Shown here: one piece after another, positions 22,260-35,538 of the stretch | How the letters are laid out: each line of letters begins with the position of its first letter | Numbering within the stretch: position 1 is the first letter of the stretch | Source of the DNA: Phlegmacium glaucopus | Lineage: Eukaryota > Basidiomycota > Agaricomycetes > Agaricales > Cortinariaceae | Direction of reading: 5' to 3' | Assembly: GCA_015039465.1 (NCBI GenBank) | Contig: MU130154.1 | Location: 661,065 to 725,064, forward strand | Length of the DNA: 64,000 bases | The notes under the pieces: generated by a model | What the model was told of the DNA's origin: nothing | Seen by the model: only the letters and a program-made list of their open reading frames with translations | Database searches by the model: none | Translations under genes and position numbers: made by a program

Positions 22260-24973
22260 ATGGGTCTATTGTATCTTGGAACTCCTCTGGTATGGGATGA
22301 AGCCAAAAAGTATGCGGACCACGTTAGGACACATGGAATCACTCAGTTCCTTCATATTTGGGACAGGCTGAAAGATCGGCAGGGCGATGAACTCCTATGG
22401 GGAGATGAGGTTCGTTCTTATTTTGTCTTGAGTCTCCGATAACATTTATGATTTCAACAGATTGAATACATGGTCATTTCTTTTGATGATAATGAAAAGA
22501 ATGCCAAGCTGTCCTTGAGGCAAACTGAAATTCTGGCAAAACTCAACGCTATCGTCAATGACATACCTGTAGATTATCCAGAGGAGTATGTGCCTAGATT
22601 CTTAATGCTTGAAATCTACTCATCTGTTTCACATAGTGTTGTTGTGCCCAAGTTTCATCCTGAATACGGACGGTATATGCTAGAATCTACGCCTGGTGCG
22701 CCATATACTGGTTCAATACCCGATCTTTTGTCAGTAGAGAATGATATGCGATATAGGTTCGTTCCTTCATAGTTCTCATCGGCAACCGGCTAACCATTTG
22801 ACAGACGATATTTGGCCCGCAAGCATTTGAACCCGAATGAGATACCACTGACTTTTACATCCTTTCCGCTCATGGGTGTTCTTGGTCAGTTTACCGAACC
22901 CTACTTCGACCCGAAGGATGCCATTTCCAGTCATAGTTTATTTTTACCTGAGGAAGTTACGAATCCTCATGCGCGTTTCCCGTTCGTCCTCAAGCTCGCA
23001 TGTTTCGTTGATAATTTTCTCATTCATCGTAAAATAGGACGCTTACTGCCAATATAAGACGTCGAAGAGGCTCAAAGGTTTCCATCAACCTGCCTCTTTT
23101 CATTGATGAAAAAACGCCGCGGCCATTCATTGATCCTACCATACCATGGGACCGTTCACTTTATGCAGAAGATCCAGGTTTGTCTCATGTTTATCTGCGC
23201 AAAATGGTCTGAGCTCATAGCATGGAGCTAGAGGCCAAGCGTGGAGCAGCATTACCAGATCATATCTATCTGGATGCCATGGGCTTTGGCATGGGATGCT
23301 GCTGTTTACAGTTAACCTTCCAAGCATGTAATGTTTTTGATGCAAGAAGGCTTTACGATGCGCTGATACCCATAGGACCTATCCTAGTGCGTTTCAGACC
23401 TTTTGTCCGATATTTCACTGACTTTTCAGTTAGTTAGCATTGACTGCGGCCAGTCCAATTTGGCGAGGTTATCTTGCCGACGTTGACAGCCGTTGGAATG
23501 TAATTGCAGGAAGCGTCGATGATCGCACCGAGGAAGAAAGGGGGCTCAAGGTAAGCTGTTTGACCTTTGTACGACTTGCTACAAATCCAAACACTTCTTT
23601 CTGCAGCCATTGAAGGAGAATAGATTCAGGATTCCAAAGTCACGATATGACAGCGTTGATCTTTATATTTCAGATCACTGGATGAATCGACCAGAGTATA
23701 ACGATAATCCTCTACCATACGACGAGGCAATTTATGACCGTTTACGCGCACACGGTAGGTTGTAGCAAATCAGACTTGAACTGATGGTTCAATTCTGTCT
23801 CAAGGAATCGATGACCTGCTATCCAAGCATATTTCTCACCTGTTCATTCGAGATCCTTTAGTGATCTTTTCGGAAACCATCGACCAGGATGATTATGCAA
23901 GCAGCGATCATTTCGAGGTATTGCTTTTCGCCCTAGCAGTTGAAATCCGAAAGTCGATTCATCATGTCTAGAACATACAATCAACTAACTGGCAAACATT
24001 ACGTTTCAAACCGCCTCCAGTTAACTCTCCCATTGGTTGGAGGGTAGAGTTCCGCAGCATGGAGGTACAAATGACTGATTTCGAGAATGCGGCTTTCGCT
24101 GTATTCGTTGTGTTGCTCTCCCGGGCGATTTTGTACTTGAAGTTGAATTTTTATATCCCAATCTCCAAGGTATGATATAAATTCTGACACACTGATATTA
24201 TTCCGTCTTCATGGTCTTGGACAGGTTGACGAGAACATGGGAAGAGCGCAGGAGAGGGATGCGTCTGCCTCCCGCAAGTTCTATTTTAGAAAGGCTGTTT
24301 TCTCGACCGTCCAAAGCGGACGATCGAGTGCCACTTCGTCCTCGGGTGATAGCACGCCGAGTGTTGGCTCTCCTAAGAAGAAAGATAAAAAGATGAGGAA
24401 CTGTTTCCCTCCACCTCCACTGCCCGAGCACGGCGTCCTATATCCTCTTCCAGTTGACGAAGAATACGACCAATTCACCATGGATGAAATTATGAACGGA
24501 AAGGTGAGCAGGCGATTGTGCCGGTTTGGGTTCCTTACTAAATTTGTGATCAGGGAGAGAACTTTCCAGGTCTTTTGCCCCTAGTGGATGCTTATCTCGA
24601 TACTTTGGAGATCGAATTCGATGACATGAAAAAGATTCAAAGCTACCTGGAACTCGTTCGACGTCGGTCCAATGGTATGTAGAATTGACTTTGTTTCTCA
24701 TCTGACTGACGTATGGGCCATAGGAACTCTATTAACCCCCGCAACATGGATGAGAAATTTTGTCCAATCACATCCTGACTATAAGAAAGATTCAGTTGTT
24801 TCTAAAGTAATAAATTATGATTTACTTTTGGCTGTAGATGAGATGTAAGCGTTTATTCCTATCCCCCTGATAGCACTTATATTAATTTTCTCGAATACAG
24901 TGAGCGAGGTGTACGAAGCGCTGCCGACCTTTTACCTGAATACTACAAAGGCAGCGGCAACAAGGATAATTAA
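22260..24973 (+). CDS. GSH1: Glutamate-cysteine ligase, catalytic subunit (gamma-glutamylcysteine synthetase)
   Basis: Fourteen exons: 22260-22409, 22461-22585, 22637-22756, 22805-22981, 23038-23177, 23232-23386, 23434-23550, 23607-23754, 23805-23917, 23972-24169, 24225-24503, 24554-24674, 24724-24844 and 24901-24973; 678 residues, normal for the family. Diagnostic blocks are clear: [110 protein letters not shown] and [20 protein letters not shown]. The enzyme makes gamma-glutamylcysteine from glutamate, cysteine and ATP, the rate-limiting step of glutathione synthesis in the cytosol. Intron phases agree throughout. It may be redox-regulated as elsewhere, but no such site is visible in the promoter. 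Confidence 0.96.
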
Positions 24974-25182
24974 CCAATAGAACTCTAAGAATATTTTCAG
25001 CTGTACTTATTTTGTCGTAGAAGTAATCGTGTAATGCTAGATTTACACTTTGATCACCCCTGGTTTAATGAACAAGTGTACGGTCATGCAGTGTCACTCA
25101 AGTGTGTGATGATGACATCAAAGCTACTCGGCAATTACCGTGGAAAGAAATCCGTAAACACACGGGCTTGTAACTGCTCAAA

Positions 25183-25827
25183 ATGTCCTCTCTACGACTG
25201 CTGTCCTCTGCTGCGCGACGCGCATCGTCCTTCTCACTAGCGCGACGTGGATATGCCGATATAAGCGACAAACTAAAACTAACCTTGGTCCTTCCCCACA
25301 AGGTCTGACGAATTCATTTCTTAGGCCACGAAATTACTTATCCAATTCCTAGACTATCTTCAACTCCCAAGATGTAGTCCAAGTAAACATTCCGGCCGAG
25401 TCTGGAGACATGGGTATTCTCTCAAACCACGTTCCCTCTATTGAAGCCCTTCGTCCTGGTGTCGTAGAAGTCGTTGAGTCCAACGGCAGCCAAAAATTCT
25501 TCGGTTGGTTCCTACTTCGCACTCTTTTTTCCTTCACTGACATTCGCGTTTTTAGTATCAAGTGGATTCGCAACTGTGCACCCCAACAACAAATTGACTA
25601 TTAACGTCGTAGAAGCGGCACCCTTGGAAGACTTCTCAGTCGAAGTACGTGGTATCACGAGATATTGAAACACCCGGAGCCTTGCTGATTTATTGATGAA
25701 GGCGGTCCGTTCAAATTTGCAGGAAGCTCTCAAGGTAGCAGGCGGGAGCGGTTCCGAAGCTGACAAGATGGAAGCTCGTGTCGAGGCGGACGTTTACGAA
25801 TCGATTCAACACGCACTGGCGAAGTAG
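25183..25827 (+). CDS. ATP16: Mitochondrial F1-ATP synthase delta subunit (bacterial epsilon homologue)
   Basis: Exons 25183-25302, 25353-25503, 25556-25644 and 25702-25827 give 161 residues, matching the usual size. An Arg/Ser-rich presequence (MSSLRLLSSAARRASSFSLA) precedes LKLTLVLPHKTIFNSQDVVQ. The beta-sandwich motifs VNIPAESGDMGILSNHVPSI, ALRPGVVEVVE and FVSSGFATVHPNNKLTINVV are typical, and a short C-terminal helix pair ends the protein (EARVEADVYESIQHALAK). It forms part of the central stalk of the ATP synthase in the mitochondrial matrix. The gene lies 209 bp downstream of GSH1 on the same strand. No anomaly. Confidence 0.95.
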
Positions 25828-26211
25828 TGGGTACCGGATACATAGAGGAATAGCTACAGTGTACAGTGACAGGCGTACGCACGGTTTCCGTACCACCTCA
25901 GTCTTTGCCGCACTGTCATCAATTGCATTCTGGACTACAGACCTAAAACTTTGGAAATGCACCATACAGAGTGCGAGAAACAGTGTCACTTCCATTTCCT
26001 TCACATTCCAGAATTTATTGTCAAGTCTTGAGTATCAACTTTTATCATTCTTGCTTGGCCACTGTCACGAGCCTGGTGGGAATTAATTATCGTATTAAAT
26101 TATGTATACGCCGGTAGGCCACACTGTGGGCCACCACCGACGGCTAAGTAAATGTTATTACTTGTTCTCACATTGTCTGCGCTTGCTATCTCAAGGTTAC
26201 TATCTCTCTAG
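25828..26211. other. Intergenic spacer
   Basis: 384 bp between ATP16 and the AlkB-like gene, same strand. No distinct feature recognised. Confidence 0.3.
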
Positions 26212-29200
26212 ATGAGGATACCAGAAACATGGCACGACAAGGGCCTTCTTGAAGATGAACCGTTCCTCAGCACATTCACAGCGCGTCAACTTTCTGGCCC
26301 ACCAACTCGTCAATGTACAAGCAAGGACAACGACGATAGTAGAAATGCTGCAATAGCCAAGCAAATAAAAGGCAAAAAAAAAGTGCGCCTTTCCATTCCA
26401 TCTACATGTTACAAGCAATTTCACAGACCACAGTTAAAAGTAGTGCAAGCTTGGCTTGATCTTGCTTTCAAACCTCATGGGAGGGACCTCAGATGTCGGC
26501 AAGTCAAAGTGGATGACCCAGGAATAATAAAATTCTTTGTTCATTTCTACTGGACATTGTCTCAGGACACTGAGCTTGCTCTCCGCGACCTGGAGAAAGA
26601 GCGTAAACGACGAGGCTACGTGTATGTTTTAGACATTCCGGCACAGCGAGGCGCATCGTCAGCATCTACCGCTGACTCAACGAGGCTGAAGAAGGCCCAC
26701 ACTAAGCAGAAACGAATACCTCAACCTGGAAATAATGTCATTGACGAGACGACCAATGCCCGGCCCCCACAACATGAGGACATCAGCGATAAATCGGATC
26801 ACGTCTCAAATGGCGCTCTTCGTGGCCAGTCACTGCCAAAAGAAGTGAAGGCTTATAGCATACCCGTTGGTCTCAACTTCAAGGAAGATCCCAATGCCAA
26901 GAACAACAACGTACCACGCAGCTGGGAACGAGAAGAATATCTCTCGCAGAGCTGTCCGCCATCTCTAGATCCTACACCTGGGTTATCAGAAGCACAGAAC
27001 CTTTGCCAAAACGAACTCGGTTCCTCCACATTACCGTCACCACCAGACCCACAGAACACGCCAGCAGTCTACGAGCCGCTTAAGATAAGCAAAAAGCGTC
27101 AGGCTAGCCCTGATACCCGACCTGTAAAGCATCGGAAATCTAATGGAACCGCCTCGGATACTAGTAAATTGTGCAATGTTTCCAACGCCTCTATTACCAC
27201 TCAACTGGCCAACACGTTGACGAAACCCGATAACCAAATTACTAATTTTGGAGTGGGAGACAATCTCGAGCCTCGATCTCAAGCCTCGAACCATCTTGAG
27301 CCAAGCTGTCCACCACTTATGTCTGCTACTAGTAGATCCGAGTTCAACAAAACAGCATTGTCGCTACCAACAAATCCACTAGTTCCTAACACTTACGATC
27401 CCCAGGGAGGTAACGAGGCTCGTCCTGCACAGGGAAAGCAGAGATCTCGTCCCATTCTTGGGGCTGCCACAAAGAAGACCCCGGTTCCGCCCCCACGACC
27501 AAGGGAGGTCAACACTGAATTGCGTCATGTCTCGAACTTCGCTGTTAGCGGCCGGTCACTTGGCAAAAGAACGAAAAATTTTCGCAACGAAGTTGATATT
27601 TCGCTGAAAAGGTCCAAGCTTCTATTACAAGATTGTCCATCATCCGTGGGTCCTAGGTTTGAACCAGTAGTGAGAAATGGCTCATCTAAAGTTGATATCA
27701 ATGCTTCTGCATTCCCATCGCGACCGAACTTGTCTGTAATACCAGCAAGTCACAACCTAGTTAACCGAGAGAAACGTGCCGCCGCTAGTCGTGATCCTCA
27801 ACCTGCGAAGGGGAGACAAGGACCCCAACAAATTAACGGAGTCGTTGCCGATAAGGTCATAGATATCAACAAGGAATTCTGCAATGATCCTGACAGAACA
27901 AAGAGACCCCGCCGACTTGCTGGATTGCACTTTAAGAAAGTTCCCTTACCTGGGCCCGTCCAACAGACACCGCAGGGATGTGCTCCGCGTTCAGACTCTA
28001 AAACTGATGACTCGCCCGAAGGGCAGGGCACTTCCGTACCTCAAATCCACGGATACCTATTACAGTCATCCTCAGATCAATCTTTAGCGGTCTGCAATTG
28101 GTCCAATCCACGCAAAAGGCGTTCAAGTATTCTTGATGCATTGGAAAGGGAGAATATCGCCGTTGCCCCAAAGGAAGTGTCTGTTGGGAAGGCGGAACAG
28201 GCAATGACGACAAGTCATCGAAAGACGAGAAAACGACGTAAGGTTGTCCAAGAGGAAACCGTGTCCGAACCAGTGAAGGACGAAACTATAGTTGTTACAG
28301 CTCACAAGCAATCCCGGAAAAAAAGGACGCGTACAAAGAAGCAGGGATTAGTCGAGGTGGAATCTCCTGATAAATCTATAATCCGAAGCGAGACCTATCC
28401 AGCTACAGATCTTCTTCCTCCCATAAGTAAGACCTTGTCCCATCAACCCAAGGAGGATGAAACAACTAGTAATGTGAAGAGAGAGCATGCAAGCAGCTTG
28501 GAAGACGGTCAACACAAACGACTAGAAGTCGCAGTTGATCAAGAAGGCTCTGTCCCAATAACTGTCCAGCCTGAAGTGAAAAAGAGGCGAGGTCGACCTC
28601 CAAAAGTGAAGACATTAGAGCAAGAAGCCTCTGCCCCAATACCTGTGCAGCATGCCCCAGGAAAGAGGAAAAAGAGCCGACCTCCGAAATCCGAAATGCC
28701 TTCTTCGGCCCAGGCTCAGTTAAATGCTGAGACGACCATTCCACTTTCTGGACAAAATGTTGAAGCCAACCAAGAACTATCAATCTCAACCTTTATTCCA
28801 CTCTATCCGGCATATCGTCATGACGTTTTTGGCGCTCAAGAAACCGTAGAAGAGCTCCCTCGGCCTTCGTTAGACAGGAATATGAAAGATGAATTAATAA
28901 ACGCTTCAGAAAATTGGTTGCTGGCGCAGGAAGATGGTCTAGTCGAAGAAGACTTTGCCTTGGACTGTGTAGCTCCGGCTGCGATGGAGGGACATCCAAC
29001 TGACATTTTTCCTACTCAGAAACCGTTGCTGGATATTAAGCCACCTATTTGGGCCCAAGTACGTGATAATACATGGCGATACAACAAACTGAACTCAACA
29101 TGCATATTTGTCCAGTCCCGCCAAGAAGTATGTGAAACTTTTGATTGGTTCCGCAGCTATCAAGGTGGAGTTTATTTTGCGCACAATATGGTAAAAGGCT

Positions 29201-31918
29201 ACTTGCTAAGTGCCTTTTCGTCTAAGTACGTTGGTATTGTGATCCGTTCTAACCCTCGGGACTGATGCCAAATCCACAGGAGGGACAGGTTTGAACATGG
29301 AGGAAGGCTCATAATTTCACATGGGTAAGTAAGCAAGTCATTCAATATCACAGTACCAGCATGAACTTTTTTGACTATATAGTGGCGGAAAGGCAGAAAG
29401 TCTTCATACACGCAAGGGACAAACGAGAGCACAACCGGCCAGTGACCAGCTTGCACAAGATAAATCGGTTCGCGCTCTTTTAGACAACTATCGAAATCAA
29501 CGGCCGTTAGTTCTTCTGATTGACGACAAATATGTCCTCTTTCCCTATGACCTCGGTGCCAGAGATATTACATATGTTGTCTTAGGATTTTATACCATTG
29601 CGCACGCATGGGGTATGTATGACTTCGACCAACTCAACCTGTTTCCTCTGATTCAACGATATTCTATAGCGGAATATCAACCTGCGAACAACGAAAGTGG
29701 TCGTGTTGTGAGATACAAGTTCGCTTTCCGTTGGTGTGATGATCAAGTTGGACTTTTATGTTCTCCAATTTTTACAACATGCTCACACCCCTTTCAGGGT
29801 TCGCCTTGGTGGATAACGGACAAGGAAACCCGCGAGTGAACTTGCGTGTTTTTGATACGACATAAGCTGATGCGCATTCCATAGACTTGTCTGACTTAAC
29901 ACAGCCATCCACACCAACAACCAGCAGCTTCGAACCGGCTTCCAAGCGGACACCAAGTAAGTCTCTCATCAACAGAATATATTCTCTATTCAATTAATAA
30001 TGGTATAATAACCACAGGAAAGAAAGGTAAGAATGATCAAGGCGCAGTGCTCTGCACAACAAAGGTCAGAGAAGCAGCGTCGTCTGAACCCAAGTCTTTT
30101 CCGTGCAAGTCATGTCATATGAGTTCGCCTCAAGTTTACACCCGCTCTTGGGCTTGTTTGCATCCAAACTGCTCCATGTTTTGGAGAGATATCAATGGGG
30201 ATTTCCTTCCCGACAATCTTGAATACGATTTCGGTTTCCTTGAATTGACGATGTCTCTTCCTATTCCACCTGACTTTGGAAAACTCAAGCCCAACCTTCC
30301 ATCTTGTCTGTCAACAAATGGCACTGTCACCAATTATGCCTTTACAAGAGGGTTTCATTGCAACTCTTGTGGTCGTCTTTCTTGCAGGTGAGTACGATAG
30401 TACGATATTGTCAGCTGCTAACATAAAGGTACCCTAGATTCAAATGGGAAAAATGGGAGTGTGCGAACTGCGGAGTACGCTTGTCTCATTGTTATAGCGG
30501 TTTTGACCCTAATTACTCCCCCAGTACTATTTAGAGGTCGCCGGACCCGTGCATAAAGCAAAAGACTTTTGGAGTAATTCGCTCCCTATTGGTTATAAAG
30601 ATCATTTTATTAATAAAATTTCAAGTAAAGTTTCTACGATTTTATGGCCAGTACACCATCTCATCCTTTTCTACAGAAATCGAGCAACAACCAATTAGAG
30701 GCTTCAGACATGAAAAGGGCATGGGTAACATCCAGTCCTTCATTTTACCGTGTGGAAGGTAAGCACGTTCATAGTTCCAAGTGTTTCGAAATCTCATTGC
30801 CGTTGAATCTACAAGAGGCACGATCCATCATATTCAGCCTGGGACCCCTTTAGGAAGGCTTGAAGCAGATGACATATTTATTGAATATCAACAACAAGCT
30901 ACGGCTGGGGTACTGAACTTTCGTCGGTGGCCTTTGAGATCTGTAAGAATCCTACATGTGGCAAGCCTCGCTCGTTCTGCTCAATAATAACTCTCGCTTC
31001 CTACAGCACAAATGTCAGTGGTGTATTGGTCTCGTCTTGTTTGCCCCTGAATTGTCTGTCCCTTTTTTAGGTCGAGGCGCTCTTCTGACTAACTACTTCT
31101 CTCAAAATTGTAAGGTCTGTGTTCACATTGTGAAATTCGTACTAATAATTCGAAACTATAACTTTAGCTGGAGAGCCATACCAGGTACGGAGCAAGTTCA
31201 GGGGATATCTGTTGTATATTCCTTTATTCGACTTTCTAGTACGTTGGAGGTGCTGCTAACACTGTTCCCTTTGAAAACGCGCCTGGCGCTGTTGTGAAAG
31301 CTCGTGCATTGATCCAGAAACGTATCCAACAAGCTCTGGAAACGCATGTTGAATTCAATGAAGTCCTCAGGTACGAAATTTCTCACTGGCACCCATTGTG
31401 GTGGCTCTTCCAGTGACGATCTCCCATTAGCGCCGCATATATGGAAAGACAGAAAATGGCTGTAGGTCGCCTTTTTCTTCTTCTCTATAGCACGCCACTG
31501 CTCATCAAGCACTTTTGCCCTGGGTAGTTTCACAGCGACAATGAAATAGGATTAGGCCCGGTTGTTGCAGGTTTATCTCTAGGTTCACCTGCCCTGATGC
31601 ATTTTCGGATTCATGCCAAACATGATCTTCTAAGAGAACAGAAAGGCAATCTATTGAGCTTTGTTCTCAGACATGTAAGGAAGTAGTTTTTTTATCTGGA
31701 CAACACGCTAAGCTGATCCATGGTTGAAACCAATTGTAGGGCGACGTCCTCGTTATGGATGGCGCGGGTGTACAAGAATATTACGAGTGAGTGGATCGCA
31801 AGTTCCTGGAGTTTCCTCTGGACGTTTTCATTGAAATATTTGCAAAAGGCATACAGTTATACCGAACAATTTTAGAATCGCAGCGACAGCTCGTCAGATC
31901 AACCCTGAGCATAGTTGA
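26212..31918 (+). CDS. Large AT-hook, zinc-cluster, AlkB-like Fe(II)/2-oxoglutarate dioxygenase
   Basis: Nineteen inferred exons: 26212-29225, 29280-29324, 29383-29612, 29670-29746, 29798-29835, about 29925-29956, 30018-30387, 30438-30474, 30525-30624, 30677-30758, 30816-30942, 31007-31013, 31071-31109, 31168-31184, 31240-31370, 31431-31461, 31528-31674, 31740-31786 and 31849-31918; about 1546 residues. The first 1000 residues are basic and mostly disordered, with AT-hook-like motifs KRRGRPPKVK (about 789) and KKSRPPKSE (about 817). Cys clusters follow (CKSCHMSS...CLHPNC; CNSCGRLSCR...CANCG). The C-terminal domain has GRGALLTNYFSQNSGEPYQY-like and AAYMERQKM blocks. Iron ligands are the HSD motif (MAFHSDNE) and a late His (YYEHTVIP); the oxoglutarate Arg is in FRIAATARQ. 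A chromatin- or nucleic-acid-directed oxidase is inferred; the substrate is unknown. The exon at about 29925 is uncertain, and the 7-nt and 17-nt exons need cDNA. Confidence 0.8.
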
Positions 31919-32022
31919 TTATATCGATCATAGATTTGAACCAAATGCTTTGCTACACTATGATACCCTTGCCCAGTAGATTGTGTTATTTATTATTCCT
32001 GGAAAATGATCATCTGCTAATT
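31919..32022. other. Short convergent spacer
   Basis: 104 bp separate the stop codons of the AlkB-like gene (plus) and the PH-domain gene (minus). Their 3' UTRs probably overlap. Confidence 0.4.
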
Positions 32023-35000
32023 TCACAATTGTCGTGGATATGGCAAGGGGCGGTGGTAAGATGACCGTGGTATGTTAGCGCGAGGTTTTTCTTGTGCTGG
32101 TAGGGGTAATGCCTGTTGTTGCCTTGCAGGAGGCCCATTGACGTAATTCGTTTCCAAAGGCTGAATGCTTTTCATCAGAAAGGGAGGAATACCAGATGAA
32201 GAAAGAACTCACAGGTGCAGCTGGCTTTTGTTTCGTATAAAAAGCGAACAAATCGGAAATTTGGCTTTCAACGACTTGTTTTTCCCGATGCAAACGTCCT
32301 ACTTCCTCAGTCATACTCATGACTTCGCGGCTCAATTCTTGTTTGAATTGTTCGACGTGGACTGCGGGCGAAAGGGTATGAGTCGTTCGTTCGATAGATA
32401 CCAAAAAAAAAAGAAATAGAGTTAGAACTTACTTTGTACGTTGATTGCAGTCGCTTCTTTCATCGCTTCTACAAATCTAAGCCTTTCACCCTTGATTTCT
32501 CCTGAGATCTCTATAGGAAAAAAGAGAGAACAAAATATTGATAACCTCCCACTGTGGTAAGCAGTATATTATTTTTACCGTCAGTGAAAGCTCTAAACAA
32601 CATTTCCTGATCCCGGCGTTGTTGATCAATCAACCCAGCAATTGCGTGTGTATCTGTACCAAAAAAACAAAGATGGTCAACAAAATACTCGATGTCATTC
32701 AAAAAGCCACCCCTAACACATACCTGCCCCTTTCTGTGCATTCGAAGCACTCAACACATCCAATAAACCATGTACAGCAGTCTGCAATGAAGCGAAATTT
32801 TGATCTCGAACTTGCATCCCCAACACCAATTGACGGATGTCGGTCAGCAAAGTGGGAGGACCGTCTCCTGGGGGACGAGGAACACCCGACTGTTGTTGAG
32901 TGTTACAACCAAGCTCTTTACATAGTTGATCGATGTTGGTGGCTAGACCTTGGATCTGGGATGTGCCGTTGTTCACAAATGCTTCGAGCCACTACAAAAA
33001 TTGGATCAGAACCTGGGGTGAAAAAAAAAAAACAAAGAAAAAAGTGCAAAACGAACGGTATTGAGGTCGTTAAGGTATCGCACGCTATCAGCTTGTTGTT
33101 GCATCAAAACACTCCTCTTCTGGCTTTCGTCATCGACGAAAGTGAGAATCATGTCGATATACTGCTCGTCCAGACATCACAAAATCAGTTTGGGAAAGAT
33201 GACGCGAATAAAAATTCGAAAAACCTACTTCTGGAGGTTTGGTACCATCTCCTTCTCGAGTAGATTCTGGGCTATCAGCTTGCACTTGAATAGGACACAA
33301 CATACGGATTTCATCCAATTTCGCCAACACGATTTCCATTTCAGTTGTCTTTTCCGTGTTCAATGGTGTTCCACCTATATTACGATACGCCACCTGTTCC
33401 TGTTCCTGCTGCTGTTTCTCCTTCTCCCTTTCTTGACTATCCGCTATCTGCGTCAACTTGCCAAAGATAGAAGGGAAAACAGACGAGAGCTGAGATTGGA
33501 TATTTTCAAGGAGTCGTTGAACATCCTCGGTGCCGCCTCCCTTAACCGGCTGCTGTTTCTGGTCCTGTTTCCGTATCTGTTGTTCTTGAACCGCAGAAAC
33601 ACCAGCAACACGTTCTCCAAGACTACTCAACGAATTCTGGATAGCGCGTAACGTCTGTTCGTCTCCTTGTACGCGACGGTCAAGGCCCACAACCATCTCA
33701 TGCACCGTCGGGTACCCACTCGCACCCCCTAAGACGCCTTTAACTTCACTTAGATCTTTTGAGATTTTTGTTAGGTCTTGGCGGAGTGGTGTGAGTGTTG
33801 TCTTTTCGAGTCCATCTTGGCTTTGGTCTCTTCCCCTGCCTCGTTGCGGGGTTGGGGTTGAGACTGGTGGGCGTCCATGTTGTGCGAGGATGTTATCCAA
33901 CGGGTCTGTTATCACAACGTCCTCAGGCAAACTACACTCCGTTTCCGTTCGACGCATTTTCCTTCTAACATGACTCGTTGGCGTCACAGGCGACCTATTC
34001 CCTTCTCCTCTCAAAGTCACCACATCCGACCTAGGAGAGGCTCTCGGATTATACCAAACCGCTTCCTTCCTACTCCACGCCGAACAACTTGAAGGCGACA
34101 CAGGCGTCGAAGTCCTCGTCGTCAACACGCTTTGTGTAGATAATTCCGAGTGATTCCGTTCAATCTGGGCTAGACGATGTCGAACAACTGATAATTGGGT
34201 TAAATTCGTTATGGAGGGGCTGTTGGGACGGGAGGACTCTATGGGAGATATGGGACCTGGAGATAATGGATTTGGAGAGCCGATGGAGGATGTAGGACGT
34301 GATGTGGGAGGGTAGATACTTGGTGAAATAGGAGTGTTGACGGGAGAAAAAGTGTCTGGATGTAAATGCTGATCTCCGAATTTGGTTGGCGTTGAAGGAA
34401 TTTGAGGAGGAATGGTGAGAGGGGGTAGGGTAGCTTTTGGTGGGAGAGGTGGAAGAGAACGATCAGAGTAGCTAGGAATAAGCGCGCATATTTTTGGGAT
34501 AGGCGTTGGCGTTGGGCTTTCTATTGGGGGTGGTGTTTCGGTATTTCGTTTGTCTTTTGGGTAATCTGGTACGGCCCCTGGGGCTGGAAAATCTTTATAT
34601 TGATCGGGTAAAATAGCATCCCTAAGGGTATACGGTTAGATAAAGTATGGAAAGGATAAAAATATACATGCCAAATCGCGCTAATCCACCCCGCTCGTTC
34701 TCTCACAGACTTTGCTGCGAATTTCTCCCTCGAGCCTCCTTCAAACAAGATTTCAAAAAATTTCATCTTGTCACTATCCACCACGGCATCCAAAAGAGCG
34801 GCATCCTCCGGTCCGAGCTGGACAAGAGAAAGGGAGTGGATGTCCGCACAATGAGACAATACGATTTCGTGGACGCGTAGTTCCATGTTAGATGTAAAGG
34901 AGGCTAGAACGATTTTGTTTTCTTCGAGAGTAGCGTTGCATGTGGTCCATGCGAGTGAGCCTTGTTCATGAGTGAGGTAGAGAAGTGAACCTGTCTGCTT

Positions 35001-35384
35001 CTTCCTCGAAGGTCGTGGTTTGGACGACTCCTTGGTCGAATCCTTGGTCGAATCCTGACGTCCGACAGGTAGTTTGTCGTCCGACTTTTTGGACAACCCA
35101 CTAGTACCTTTCTTCAAGACCGACAATAAATTTCTTATAGACTGGCGAATGGGAGACTTTTCCTTTTTATGAAGTTTTAATTTATCATTATCGGGCGTTG
35201 CCAAAGAATTTGCAGGTTGATTATAGTCATAAACGTATTGTTGTTTACGGGTGGATTTGATTCGAGCTAAAGGAGGTAAATCTGGAAGAGGAGGTGTTCC
35301 GAGTACTTCGAAGCGATTTATGAGGAGTTTTGTGGAGTTTTGATGACTTGGGGTACCTGCCCCCATAGAACGCGGTCCTAGCAT
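32023..35384 (-). CDS. PH-domain protein with long coiled-coil region, function unknown
   Basis: Minus-strand exons are 35384-34672, 34621-33229, 33161-33057, 32991-32724, 32653-32579, 32510-32433, 32361-32213 and 32160-32023; 972 residues. After a Lys/Ser-rich leader comes a PH-like domain (about 120-238: GSLLYLTHEQGSLAWTTCNA, KMKFFEILFEGGSREKFAAK, RERAGWISAIW). A Pro/Ser-rich linker of about 250 residues follows, then a long helical half rich in Gln and Glu (LTKISKDLSEVKGVLGG, QRLLENIQSQLSSVFPSIFG, EQFKQELSREVMSMTEEVGR). I recognise the layout as a conserved basidiomycete PH/coiled-coil protein but know no function; membrane- or cortex-associated scaffolding is a guess from domain type. The join at 34672/34621 keeps frame only with a GC donor (TTTG/GCATGT), the weakest splice site in this model. 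Confidence 0.75.
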
Positions 35385-35538
35385 AAGGCCGGATAATAGG
35401 AGCTGGGCAATAGGAGATCATTACTGCAGTGCACTGTGTCACTGCTTATCGGTGGAGCTGTGGCTGATCATGTGACCATGATATCATATTGATATTTGCT
35501 GGTGTGATCCCACCACTCATTTCTCTCGTCCTCCTGCC
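35385..35538. promoter_or_regulatory. Divergent promoter, PH gene / Hsp20-like gene
   Basis: 154 bp between two divergent start codons. The plus-strand side ends in a pyrimidine-rich leader just before the ATG at 35539, a common look for basidiomycete promoters. Confidence 0.4.

Noticed and set aside
26212..26220. Placing a secondary-metabolite or defence gene cluster in the window
   Set aside because: No polyketide, terpene, NRPS, NLR or toxin-type genes are visible; neighbouring genes are unrelated housekeeping functions.
33061..33651. 196-codon plus-strand frame inside the PH/coiled-coil gene
   Set aside because: Shadow of the minus-strand coiled-coil exon; Phe/Leu-rich complement of Gln/Glu codons.
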